In this document: positions 1 through 12,500 of the stretch, in pieces
Position numbering within the stretch: the stretch's first letter is position 1
Layout of the letters: every line of letters starts with the position of its first letter
DNA from: Helopsaltes ochotensis
Lineage: Eukaryota; Chordata; Aves; Passeriformes; Locustellidae
Assembly (NCBI GenBank): GCA_013400155.1
Contig: VXBM01000056.1
Span: 713,828-777,827 of the forward strand
Direction of reading: 5' to 3'
DNA length: 64,000 nt
Notes under the pieces: model-generated
Seen by the model: the letters and a program-made list of their open reading frames with translations, nothing else
What the model was told of the DNA's origin: nothing
The model's database searches: none
Made by a program: the position numbers and the translations under genes

Positions 1-84
1 GAGGAGAAAAATCAATATTGATTTCTTACTGTAAGCTCCTTAGGACAGAGTGTGTTCTTTGTTTGGCATAATGAGGCTCAAGTA

Positions 85-800
85 CAGACAACACTTGGGT
101 ACAGCACTGCAAGATTATGAAGTTACATTACAGGCTGGGGACAGCATGGCTGGACAGTGCCCAGGCAGAAATGGACCTGGGGGTTCTGGTCAACAGCCAA
201 CTGAACATGAGCCAGCAGTGTGCCCTGGTGGCCAAGAAGGCCAATGGCACCCTGGCCTGTGTCAGGAATAGTGCGGCCAGCAGGAGCAGGGAGGGCATTC
301 TGCCCCTGTACTGGTGAGGCCACACCTTGAGTGCTGTGGCCAGTTCTGAGCCCCTCAGTTTAGGAAGGACATTGAGACATTTGAGCACGTCCAGAGGAGG
401 GCAACAAGGCTGGTGAACAACTGAGGGAGCTGGGCTTGTTTAGCCTGGAGAAAAGGAGACTCAGAGGTGACCTTATCACTCTCTACAACTTCTGAAAGCC
501 GGTTGTAGTCAGGAGGGGTCAGTCTCTTTCTCCAGGCAGCAACTGAGAGAACGAGAGGGCACAGTCTTAAGCTGCACCAAGGGAAATACAGGTTGGATAT
601 TAGGAAAAAGTTTTTTACAGAAAGGGTGATAAAGTACTGGAATGATTTGCCCAGGGAGGTGGTGGAGTCACCATCCCTGGATGTGTTTAAAACAAGACTG
701 GATGTGGCACTCGGTGCCATGGTTTAGTTGACGTGTTAGGGCATTGGGTTGGACTCGATGATCTTCGAGGTCTCTTCCTACCTGGTGATTCTGTATGTGT
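85..800 (+). mobile_element. CR1 LINE, 3' end, sense on plus strand
   Basis: Sense-strand translation gives the CR1 ORF2 C-terminal pattern LDSAQAEMDLGVLVNSQLN then MSQQCALVAKKANGTL, ASRSREGILPLYW, and the characteristic LINE tail GGTTGGACTCGATGATCTTCG ending near CTGGTGATTCTG. Frameshifts and stops break the reading frame, so it is inactive. It is 5'-truncated, with a small disruption around 110-130. About 98% identical over 330 bp to the inverted copy at 32 kb. Confidence 0.93.
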
Positions 801-3640
801 ATCTGTGTGTGAAGTCTTAGAGCTGCTTGGAGGAGTCCACATGATACCACAAGGTACCAGATTTTCAGTGATCTGAAAAATCACTGCACCTCAGTGCTGC
901 TGCTCTTCACAGACACATGAACGCTGAAACCTGGTAATTTGGCTAGACTTTGGAGAAAACTCTGGTAGGTGGACCTAAAACAAGAAGAATGGGAAATGAG
1001 GAGAATCATTTCAGCAACATAGAAACACATTCCTCTAGGCTGTGTTTTAAAGCAATAAAATATGTTTTAAAGATTTCTTCTTCCTTCTGAACTATCTGAA
1101 AGCTGGTTGACTGTTTCTTAGCAAGCAGAAACAAAGCAGAGATATCAGTTAAATTTCACATGTGTAAGGAACATAGAAAAGCCTGAGAGACCAATTGGTT
1201 GACTTGTGATCTGCTGACTCCAGCAGCTCTATGAAGCTAACTTCAATTCCTCTATTTTTAATGCAGGTCCAAGGAACACTAATGAAGCCTTATTAAAATT
1301 TATCACATTTCAAAATTTCTGTTCCCAAAAATCATAATTGATACCAGATTTGTAGAAATAAATCCCTGCAGTTTCATTAACCTGAAACTTTATGCCCAGA
1401 CACAGGTATTTTCACCTGTTGGAAAGCATGCTCTAGTGAGAACCGTGATTCTCATGGGCTCAAACACTGCACATGACTGCTAAGAGCAAATCTCTGTGTT
1501 CCTCATCACTTGCCATAACTGCTGGCTTTGACAAATTGTCTCAACAAAGCACCTGCTGTGTGTCAGCTGTGCCTTAGTTTGAGGTTCACAGGATGATGAT
1601 GAAGAAAAACATTGTGAGCAAAACTCAGAGCCCTTGTGAGCCTCTCGTGCTGCTCAAGCCAGAGGTGTTGTTCACAGCATCAGGGCAATCAATCCCCATG
1701 GATGCTGAAGACATAAAGCTGCTAACTAGAACACAAAGGGCAAGGATCCCAAACTGCTGATTTTGAAAAGCAGGTTACAACTGCTTACCTATAAAATATT
1801 ACTGTGCTAATGACAAGAAAGCAGATCCTATTTGTACTTGACTACGAACAGGGAACAACAGACTCACCCTGAACCTAGTGTCACTACTCACCTGACTCCT
1901 TGGCTCATTAAAGGCAGGGATAAGAGTGTGAGGTCTCCAAGGACTCCCTTTTGCCCAAGCTTTGGATGCCTACTGGTGCACTTCTGCATGGGACAGGTTA
2001 GGGACTGCCTGCTGTAAAGCCAGGACAAGCACATCCATCCACAGGCACTGGCAGACAAACCCTCTGACACCAGTCTGCACTCAGTATTAAGTGGGGTTCT
2101 TTCCTCCCAAGAGTGGCTATCTCAGATGCATCAGGGATGGACTCACAGTGGTGCCCTGGAACACCCAACCTCTCCTGTGAGACATGTGGCTATGAAAGAA
2201 AATTAATAACATGTTTTAAATACCCTTGACACACACAGAGGGAGTGTGGTCCTGATCACTAAATGATGCTGAAATGGGCAGATATGCACAAGCATATACA
2301 AGCCTGCATCTGATTTTTGAAAGTCAAAATTACGACTTCATTGAACTTTTAAACTGATTATGGCATTAGCAAGAACAGGTACAAATCTTTCTGACTAAGG
2401 CGGGGTAAGTAAATTATCTCAGTGCAGTATCTGTCTTCCTGTGGATTTCAGTGCTACTCTTCCTTGGATCAATTTGTGATGATATGTTTGTACCTGCCAC
2501 AGAGCCAAATACACAATCTGATCTTATGCCAAGCCACTATTAACAACTGCATTTTCAATTGATTCTAGGATATTCATTAACTGGGATCTACAATTACATA
2601 TAATTTACAGGCATATAATTTTAAATCACTTGCAGTGAGCTTACTAAGCTTGCCTTATGACATTCAAATACATTATTCCTAAAAATTCACTGAGTAGTCA
2701 GCTTGAAAATAATTACAATGGGATAGCACTGGATATAATCAAGTAGAAACTTAGAACAAGAGTCACCATGAAAGCCTATAGATCACTTTTGCCATGAGAC
2801 TTTCACATTCCCTTCAGCTGTCTCCAGGAGTGTTATGTACTGAACTGGTGGACTCCAAAGCAGTTCCACTGACCCAACTCCATTAAAACAAAACTCCTTG
2901 GACTTCTTGTGTCACGGACAACTACTGAGCCACACTTCTTCTCCTATACCTGGCAGCTGATGTTTAAATGATTTATTTACCCTTTAGACAAGTGTCCTGT
3001 TGGTTGGGGGATGGTCTTGGCAAGCAGCACTTGCTCTGGGGCTGGGAACATTGGGCACAGCTCAGGGCTGAGCAGCAGCCAGAAACATCAGGGTCAGGTT
3101 AACAGAATTTTAGACCAAAGTACAGTGCACAGTATCCATGCACAGTAATAAATCCATAAATAAATAAAACAAATAAAATACATGCATGGTATTTGATTCA
3201 TTTTATATAGTGATTTCATTTTCAAATGCTATGCATCTTCTGCTTTTTATTCTGTATTCTTTCTCTGTGATCAATAGAGTTATTTTGTATACCATAAAAG
3301 CAAAATGCAGAGTGATGCAGGGAACTTAAAATTCCAAGTTGGAACTTTAGGACCCTCACCGAAAACTGCATTTAAAGCCAATACAAATGTGTTAAATGAA
3401 TTGCATTATTTTATTACAAGACGCAATGGAGAAACTCATACAAACATGTTAGACCTGCCCTCTGAGCACAGCTTGCCACATGAATCACATACAGACTCCT
3501 TGCCTTACCTGAAACAAGACTCCAGTTTTGCAGTGTTGGACCAATCCCTCACCACTCTTCAGCCCTGTGTTGTTAGAGCAGTAAAGCTGACAGTAGCTGA
3601 TACCCTCCCTCAGCATCTCACACCAATTAAAAATACACAG
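801..3640. other. 3' flank of CFAP20DC, no gene supported
   Basis: AT-rich intergenic DNA. A 112-codon plus-strand frame at 3305-3643 is the only notable open stretch; no homology recognised. Confidence 0.6.
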
Positions 3641-3644
3641 TAAA

Positions 3645-3998
3645 TAAAGGGGTTTTTTTTAAAAAATTTATTTATGTAAAACCATGATTTACACATAAAC
3701 ACCACCAACCTCGATTCAGCTTCATTTGTCTTCATGTGGAAGCTGTGAATATTGGAAATAAATTAGACTAGGAAATAACTGTCTTAGACACAAGGAACTT
3801 TTATGCTATGTGATCTTCCACTGCATTTTAATACAAAGCTATAAAAATAAGACACTATTTGCCAAATATATTAATTTGGTTGCAAAATTATTATTTAATT
3901 TAAGTTTTAAGTTATGTAATAAATTATATAGTTTAGTCAGATTTTGCAAGAAGTTAGAAGATACTATGAATACAAAATAACATCCTCTGATGTTCTGA
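3645..3998 (-). other. CFAP20DC: CFAP20DC 3' UTR
   Basis: AT-rich sequence from the ancestral stop to just past the first canonical polyadenylation hexamer on this strand. No repeat recognised. The cleavage site is inferred, not seen. Confidence 0.5.
3667..3672 (-). promoter_or_regulatory. Polyadenylation signal AATAAA of CFAP20DC
   Basis: Minus-strand AATAAA (TTTATT on plus) about 330 nt past the ancestral stop codon, followed by an A/T-rich tract. It is the first canonical hexamer downstream of the terminal exon. Confidence 0.5.
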
Positions 3999-4070
3999 CT
4001 ATGCCAATTCATTGTATTTCCCAGAATTTGGGTGAAAGTAACAGTTCAGACATGGATCATACAAAAGAGT
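3999..4070 (-). pseudogene. CFAP20DC: Conserved CFAP20DC C-terminus stranded after the premature stop
   Basis: In the same frame, 23 codons follow the TGA: TLLYDPCLNCYFHP, then NSGKYNELA, then TAG at 4001-3999. The L-L-Y-D-P-C-L-N-C-Y-F-x-P-x-x-G-K-Y-x-E-L signature is the strongest C-terminal hallmark of CFAP20DC. Compared with the form I remember (YFDP, GKYYEL), this copy has His for Asp and Asn for one Tyr. It contains no frameshift, so the loss, if real, is recent or the stop is tolerated. Confidence 0.8.
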
Positions 4071-4111
4071 TCAAACTTCCTCATCTTCTTCAGCATTGAG
4101 GTGATCTTCAC
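4071..4111 (-). CDS. CFAP20DC: CFAP20DC terminal exon, coding part up to in-frame TGA
   Basis: The acceptor is CATTTCACACAG|GT. In the phase set by the previous exon the translation is (G)EDHLNAEEDEEV and then TGA at 4073-4071. The acidic EEDEEV stretch normally leads directly into the conserved C-terminus, which is still present just past the stop. As written in this sequence, the protein ends here and lacks roughly the last two dozen residues. TTA to TGA is one base change. Confidence 0.85.
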
Positions 4112-7100
4112 CTGTGTGAAATGGAGAAAGTAAGAATAAATCACTCTTATTCCCTCAAATGAAAACATGGAAATATCTGTCAGATGTGAGATTTTTTTTT
4201 CTTTCAAATGTATAATCTTCTGACTTCTGAATTGTTGCCTTCAAGATAACAGCAATTCACATTTTTATTATATTTCTGAAGACTTGTACTTAACTGAGGT
4301 GAAATGAGGTCAGCTGGAGTTTGCTTAGCAACTGGACTTACCAAAGTCCAATGGAGCAGTTCACCAGAAGTACTTTTACTAATAATGGATCAAAGTATCC
4401 ACAAGTGGTATTTTCTTCAATAACCTTTATAATTTTTAAGCTTGAACAAAGACATTCAGTACATACTTAAGGCCTGTAAGAATGAAAGAGTTTGGATGTC
4501 TGGTATCCAATATGTCACCTAAATATCCAGGATAGGTAAACCTGTGCAAAAGATCTTTCAATATCAGAGAGGAAAAACAATTCTTGCAGACAATAAAAAT
4601 TTTAAATCTAGCTTGTCTAAAGTTATATAAAATGCAAGAAAATTTTCATGTAACAGAAATGAATCTTTAGTCTAAAATACACTGGTAAAGCCCTACAGGC
4701 TTTTCTTATGGAGGCTTTATATATTATAGTTTATTTTCTGAAACTGTGTGTCTTTCATATAACCTAAATTTAAGGCATATGACCTACAGCTTTTTGATAG
4801 GAGATAATTCACAGTTGAATGCAATCTGTATCTTGAATTTCATCATAAATGTTTATCCCATACTCTGCCTGCTGATACTGGGTGCTTTGTATGCCTTAAA
4901 ACTCCTTGATAAGTAATGGCCTGTTATGCAAATGGCAATGGTTTCACAACTCTGAGAGTCCATTTACAGCCAGGATCACACAGCAAGATATAGGTTACAT
5001 TATCTGGAGACCAGAAAATATGTTGCTGCATTTGATACATACAGAAGTGTGCACTTCATCCTTTTAGAAGAGCCTTCAGTTGGGTTTCCTCAGTAGCATG
5101 CAACAAATAGCATCAGAAAGAAACTGTCTTTCACTCTAACCAAAGATAAGAAGGTAAAGCCAAATTGCTTCCCTCCCTGCTGTGGGTCCTTCATCAGGCC
5201 CAGGAAACTAAGTGAGGTTAACTGGGATATTTGGTTCGGACAGCTCTTGGGAAAAGTGATGCAGTGCAGAAAGAAGGTGAAGAACTGAATGTCTTTTTCT
5301 CCATTTCAGACCACAGTACACAAGCAAACGGTGTTCATGCCTCACTCCCTCACACAGCCTTAAAATTTCACTTAAAATCATGCTATTTTTTCCACTGCAT
5401 TCTTCCTTCTATTATTTTTCTTTTCAGTGCCTATGCATCACTTCAAAATTATTCTCTTTTCTCCCCAAGCTTAAATGTCCCTCCCTCTTTACCTTGGAAT
5501 TGGCCACTCAATATACTCACTGGTTTTAGTTAAAAAATAAGAAATTCTTCAGATCCATCCGAGGTATACTTCTTTCCCTATGTGCCTTGAATTCATACCA
5601 AATCAAAGTTATATTGCATCCAGGACTAGCTGGATTTATACCTTTATATCAATAATTCCCTGCATATATTTTCATATGACCAAAAGGAGAACTTAGTTTT
5701 TGAGACTTACCTTGTTTTTAAAGTCAGGCTTCCTTCTTTTAGTAGCTCACAAGATGCCCAAATGCATTATAAGGCATTTCTAGATGTTGCAACAAATTTC
5801 CAATGGCAGCATGGAATATTCAGTTCTGAGCAGACAAATGAAAACCTCATTGCTCTTCTTCTTCCTAAATAGAAGTACTACTTAAATTAAGTGATATTCT
5901 TCTAAAAGACTCCAACAGTATGTAATGGTTGTGTTAGAAGTTGTCTTTCTTGTTTCAAGTGGTACATTCTGGGCAACCTGACCATCTATAGGAAAGAAAT
6001 GCTTGGGGCCAAATTAATTGATCAACAGGTCACTTTCAAAGAAAATTTCCATCGTTGTTCATGGTGCCACCACCCACACTTTTGGCATTGAAGCTGCTCA
6101 GAATTGCATGAAAAACCTCTTGGCAGTTTAATTTGCATCTCACGGCGAAAGCAAAAGCAAAGCTTTATTTCTTAAATCACTGAAAAATTAAACTGCCTTT
6201 TAAGTGAGAAAATAACTTGATTTTAAATGAAAAGTGGGGTCTGTGATATGCATTACAAAGGGATGAGTATTTTTTTATTGAGTTGAAAGAAGACTGAAGA
6301 TAGCTCGTACCTGTAAATACCTATTATATTAAATGAAATGCTGTCCCACTGAAATCAGGGGAGCTATTATTTTTCTGGGAGAGGACTTGATCAAGATGTC
6401 TAAACCCAGATAACAAAGAATAGGGCAGCATGTGGCAGTTTTTGCTGAACTCGGAAATGCATGTACAAGTAACTGTGTTGTTATTTGGATTTATGTCAAC
6501 AATGTTGACATAATCACCACAGTCTGGAGAAATAACATAAATCGTTTCCCTTTTCACAGAAATATATTTTTATCATATTCTAGATTTTAATATTAGAAAA
6601 CATCTTGTAGGAAATCTCACTTTAAGATACATGGATCATATTCTGACACTGATGGAAGTCAAGTGCACTGGATCAGCTGTCAGCAGATGGGGTGGTGGAA
6701 AGAATACTGCTGATATTTTCTCCAAGATGATTCTTGAACAGTGAACTACAGAGCTCAAATCTGTCCTGTAATTATGTACTGCAGGGTTACCATATGAATA
6801 CTGTCAACAGCTGTGGCCCAAAAAAGAAGACTCTGTGGTTCCTCAAGTTTTTATAACCTTATCCCTTGGTCTTAAGACCAAGATATCATAAAGTAAGTTC
6901 CAGAGCATTTATAGCTCTGTCACTGTCACTTAATGGAGAGATTTTTTTGTTATGCCACGATAAACAAAACTGCCTATACCCCAGAAACATCAGTGCCTAA
7001 TAATGGAAAAATCTATGGAAATTTATCATATTTATGAGTCTAAATTTTCCCCTTATTGTATTGGAAAACCTGTTGAATAGAAGACTACTTCTCGTTGCAT

Positions 7101-9409
7101 TTCGCCATTTAACTAATGGACGGTGCAAATGTTAAGAAAGGAACTACAGAGTGAAACGGTTTCTTAGAAAGCAATCATCTTTTCCCCCAAAGTTAAGCCT
7201 CAACTTAAAGATATTTTAAAAAAATAAGAATTGAAAAATCTTTATTAATTTACTAAGGCTATACTATTTTTCTTCAAGGATACTTTTAGATAAAATTCTT
7301 AGCTGGAATACATTATGACTCACTGCAGATTTTCAGTCCTGATTATATGCTTTTGTTATCCTGTGATATTTGGAATGCTGGAAAACTGCACAGACAGAGT
7401 AAATAAGCTTGGGACATTTTCCAACATGAAAATTAAGTAATTTTCTAATATGATATTAAAAAATCAAGAAAAGGTGAGACTAAGCAGGGCAGCAGAATTT
7501 TCTGGAATGAATTTGAGGATTCAGTTTGTTGTTGAGATCTGGTATAAAACCGTCAGTAATTAACCAGCTCTTTCACCACACAAATAACTGACCTCGAGTG
7601 AAGTGAATAAAGAAAAAAAGTTTTTCCCAAAGTCCTTGAGATATATCACAGGACACAATTTATTTAGCACCTCTTTCAAAAATGATACTCCAAACCATCT
7701 AGTTAGCATGGTCCATCAGGATTTTTTTAAACCAAGGTATCTAGGAAAATATTCAGATTCTAATGTTTGATGGGGATGATCTAATTTGACAGGCCTTTAT
7801 CACACAGCACTGCAGCTTCTCTGCTGCTTTCATAGAGAGGGGTGTCCAGTAGTACAGCAAAAATCCAAACTGTCCTGTTTGGGGAGGGGAAGGTCATGGG
7901 ATGGCTTTGTTGTTCTCTCATTTCTTGGAGAGACGATCGTTTCATTACAGCGGGGTTTTTTGAGTATCTGGAGAGAGAAAAGTTTCTGTATGAAGTTGTC
8001 AAAATTACAAACATCCTACATATACATGAGTCAGAATTTGACTGAATGAAGGTACAAAAATAAAAAGTTAATATAAAAAGCTATGGTATATAGACAATTT
8101 CTCTTCTCCAAATGTGCAGTCGTAGGCACATGATGTAAAATATTTCAGCTTAAAGGAATGTGAGTTTAGGAACAATTCAAAAAACAATTTGTAAATTCTA
8201 GTGTGGATAACAAGAGAAACACAAATCCCCGAATATGCCTATTTTTTAAAGCTTTTTAAAGATAATAACAATTAAAAATTTTACAAAAATTATAGGTTTA
8301 CTGCAATAAGCCTTGGATTTCAAAGTACTAATAAAAAACATTCTCTGGGACTGTTCATGAATTTTTACCCAGTGTGCCTACAGCTCAAGGATGACTGTTC
8401 AATTCTGTTTGGCTTATTTAGGACCCTTAACACAACATATTACTTGATTCTTCAAAGCAAGGTCCCTTCCTGACAGAAAAATTCTATTTTGCTGTCACAA
8501 ACAATTACAAGTCTACATCTATGAAAATGTTCCCAATTTGAGGGGCATAATTTATTGCAGTAAATCACTGAGATGTCTTTACCCCTTGGACAGCCAGAAG
8601 ACAGGGGTCAGATTTATGAGAGCTCCCAGTGAATTCCTGAGACCTGAAGAAAAATGTAAACGTAAATGTCTGTCCTGAAAGTGTCCAAGGCCAGGTTGGA
8701 CGTGGCCTTGAGCAGCCTGGTTGAGGGGAAGGTGTCTCTGTCCATGGCAGGGACTTTGGAACTGGACTCCAAGGTCCCTTTTAGCCCAAACCATTTTATG
8801 TTACTCTTATGATGATGATTCTTCTACCCTGTTTTCCTAAGATAACTGATAAGAAAAACAAGGTATTTTCTTTATTCTATTGTTGACTTTCCAGTTTCAG
8901 TTAAGGTCTTTACCATTCTCTAAGCAAACACCATTAATAAGCAAAAGCCTGTAACTCTGGTGACAACAGTCCTCAGGAAATCACACTAAGATTTCATTTA
9001 AAGCTAAATCTGCAATTTTTCTTCATAAGAGAAGTATCTCTTATGCAAGCATAATCATGCCTCTGAATAAGAATGTTTAGTCTTTGTGTTCTTTCTTATG
9101 TAGATTTGCCATCCCCATTAGCATAAATTCCTTATTTTTAACAAATAGGATGCATTTTTTTATGAGTTAATCTGTATAGAGCCAGAACATCAGGAAACAG
9201 CAACTGCATGTTATTCTTCTAGCAAAGGCAAATAATACTCCATGGAAAACTCTGCTACCTTGAGCTGAGATTAATAAACAAGGGAACTTGAAACCAAAAA
9301 GCTTTTTTTAGGATAGAAAACAATGAGAAGGCAGTCCCAGCACTACTGAAAGAACATTTAGAAGTGTTGTTTTACCCAGGTTCTTTTCATTGTCTCCATA
9401 AATTCCTAC
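4112..9409 (-). other. Last CFAP20DC intron
   Basis: 5.3 kb AT-rich intron with a short CR1 3' tail at 8675-8820. No other element or exon supported. Confidence 0.8.
8675..8820 (+). mobile_element. CR1 LINE 3' tail fragment
   Basis: Short sense fragment: GTGTCCAAGGCCAGGTTGGA, GGCCTTGAGCAGCCTGGTTG, and GGTCCCTTTTAGCCCAAACC followed by a degenerate ATGATGATTCTT end. This is the typical CR1 3' terminus of birds. Confidence 0.85.
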
Positions 9410-9501
9410 CTGGAGTTCTCTGTTTTGTTGAAGATTTAGTGTTCTCTTCTCGTTGTTGGCTTCCAGTAATGATAGGGGGACTGAACACATTTAACCAGTT
9501 C
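9410..9501 (-). CDS. CFAP20DC: CFAP20DC exon: NWLNVFSPP block
   Basis: 92 bp, phase 2 in and phase 1 out. After the completing G it reads NWLNVFSPPIITGSQQREEN and then TKSSTKQRTP. The equivalent I remember in mammals is a D-W-L-N-M-L-S-P-P-I block followed by SQQ, so the match is clear. The acceptor is GTATCTTTCAG|GAA and the donor is CCAG|GTAGGA. Its outgoing phase 1 fixes the frame of the terminal exon, which matters for the premature stop. Confidence 0.95.
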
Positions 9502-12500
9502 CTGAAAGATACAAATCAAAATATCATTTATGAAAACACAGTTTGTGTTCCTATTTTTTTCTAATCACTTTGATTATTTAAAAAAATCAAAAGATATTGC
9601 AAATTGTCAAGTGTGCTGAAACAAAATCAAGCTGGATTTTATTATTATAAAAATAAACTTTACAGTTAATATAATTATTAAATGTTAAGGCTTTCTTCCT
9701 TCTTTAACCTTTTCACCTGTTCTGTTCACATTAAAATCTGTGGTTTAAGCCAGGTTTGCCTTTCAGATTTCAGCTGGTGTGGCTCTCTCAACACAGGGTC
9801 TACAGGAGGTGTGATCCATAACACACAGAGCTACCCTTTGAAAGTCCACAGGACACATCTGAGTCTTTTTCTGAGCAGCAAAGCCTTGGAATGAACAACC
9901 TGTGGGAGTCAATTTGATTAAAAATCCTTACCCCCTCTAGAGAGAGAGGCTCAAACACAATCACAAGATGTGTTTGTGTTTGGTTTGGTTACCACTGACT
10001 TGGCAGGGCTTGGTGCCCTGCAATAGGGTGACACAGGACCGTCTCGATGGGCGGTGAGTTAGAGCTCAGCTTAGACAGGAAATGGATGACACAAACAATT
10101 TTCTGAAGAGGAAACATTGGATTGAGTTTGAATGTTGTTCATATAGGAGAAAAAACTCAGGCAATTACATTATAAATAACTCTTTCTATGCATTTTCTAT
10201 TGTTATATGATCTTGTATGTAGTAGACAAAAATTAGTTACTGAACATAACATGATTCTACCTACCGGCAAGACAATATAGAGGACTCTTATCACAAGTGT
10301 CCTGTTTCTATTTTACTTCTGTAAAGAAAAAGATTTTGATGGGATCTTCATCATAGAGGAGAGAGCACTTTCTTCTATTCATGGACAAATTATGTCTCTC
10401 CCAGACAGTAGAGTCGTAACTTCTAAAAATTATTTTCGTGCTATCATACAATCATGCAAAGGTCAACGTTCCTTTCACACACCCCACTTTATGAAACACT
10501 GCCTTTGATTGTTACAGCTCAGAGAAAGGAAAACAGAACAGCTGTTTTTATTGTCATTGTTGTCACAGTTTTTTATTGCAAACTGCAGCGCAGTGACAAA
10601 GTCACTCATATTATACTATCTATCAGAGAAAGATAACCCTGGAAGGACACATCCATGCCACAAAGACATTCTTTGTTCAGGTGACCATGTCTTGTAATTC
10701 TTTTCACATATGAAATTAATCTCTGCACACTGTGCATAGCTGATGTTTCCTTAAGTTCCCATCTGTCCTCTCCAGCAGTAAAGAGCTGTAACATATCATC
10801 AACTAGACTGAAAAACTGCAAGTCAACACTTGAACAGAGAATTTGAGGGACCTCAATGAATCACCTCATTTTGACAGAACCAGATCCAACATTTTTGACG
10901 AACCTATTTCACTGCAAGGCAAGAAGTATGGAAGGGGACAAATTCACATATGTTTGCTTCATGCTGATGGGAGCAGTGTAACTCTAAAGAGTAAATTAAA
11001 CTTGGTTTGGAATTGATTCAACTTACATCTGGCTGTTCCAACAGCTGGCACAAAAGCATCATGCATGTGAACTTGTGCTACAGGCCAGGGAGATTAGCCA
11101 GAGCTGTAGAGGTAACTTCAGCATCCATGGCTTTGTCTAAAAGGGATAAATTTTTCAAAAGCTTGGCAGATTTCTTTACCTTCCAGACTGTAATTGTCTC
11201 AACTTGATTTTCCAACACCAAGGAAACAGGTAATACACTTCTATTTTCTGAAAAGCCTTCATGATCTCATGTACAAGTTGCTTCTGTCAGAGAAATCTGG
11301 GCAAGGCTCAGTCATCTGGTACAATTGCTAAAATATGCTGACTTTTTTTTTTTTGTTTGCTTTTCTGCTACTTCTGGACTTGTTATTGATTCTACATCAT
11401 CTCCTGTTGGCATGTGTGCATAATCTGGGTTGAATCTGGGGACAATCACCTATCTGCAGTCAAAATGGAAAAAACTAATTTTCTGTCCCAGGAAACAGAA
11501 CCGTTGGTGTACAAATCCAGCAAGTAGTATGGCAGATTTAAAGGAAGAGATATTGAATTTTCCATCATGTCAAAATGTAAAAAACGTACTTTAAAATTTC
11601 CTTACAGTGTCATATTATTTTCACAAATATGGCCAACTTCACAGCCAATCCTTCTCTTCTGCTGTTCAGCTGAGGCCAGGGGGAGCTGGTGCAACCAATG
11701 CACACAGCCATCTGCTTGCCTAGATGTCTCATCATTAGCTGTCATTGTCACTGTATCTGCATTCTCTGAATGGAGCCAAAGACTCTTTGTCTGCGCCAAA
11801 GCTTCAGAAGATTTTAGGAGTAACAGTCAAATGCAGGCTGATACCTGGTAGCATGGTAGAATATATTTTCCATTCCTGACCCTTACATGTGTGGTTTGAT
11901 CTCCCTGAAAATCAGCCACCATAATCACGAGAATCTGACCATCCTCACAGGATGTGGGCTGACAGCACAAAGCAGCAGCACGAACTTAATTCTCTACAAC
12001 TGCACTGAAACACAAAGTCAGCGAAGGCAAATGTGATCTCTGAGAGAAACTGCATCAGATTTAGGGAAGGTAAGGAAGTACTGTGAGTGCTAATCTACAC
12101 TTCTTTCCAAGCTACCTTTTCTTCCACATTCACTACAGCTTTTGCAAAAGGAAGCAACGTTTGAGAGCCAGTGAAGGACTAGAATATTTCTGCTGGGACT
12201 ACTGCTGAAACAAAAGGGCAAGGAGAGAGAAAGACAGTGCTCACTTGTAAAGAGAATTATCTTAGTCAGACCAACAAACACACTTACAAAATATAAAAGC
12301 TTTAGAGTACATATGCAGTTCTACCAATCTGGCATAAACCAGAAGCATTTAAAGATTTGTGTTTTTCATATAAAACATGTATCAGGGAATTCCTAAAGAA
12401 AATAATACCTGTAAAGCAGAGAGGATGTTAGCAAGAAGGAAAGACAGATAGTAAGGAAATTACCTCCAATGGAAAAGAAAGAGGCAATTTATTTAGAAAA

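Noticed and set aside
128..720. Minus-strand ORFs of 86 and 121 codons over the left-end CR1
   Set aside because: They are antisense shadows of the CR1 ORF2 sequence, and the same shadows recur over the 32 kb copy.
6324..6557. 77-codon minus ORF in the last intron
   Set aside because: No splice sites fit phase 1 in and out, and there is no family resemblance.
7781..8014. Minus ORF with LQEMREQQSHPMTFPSPN resembling the QKEM..SPS block
   Set aside because: The true HYQKEM exon is at 22376-22437 with perfect splice sites and phase; this ORF has none.
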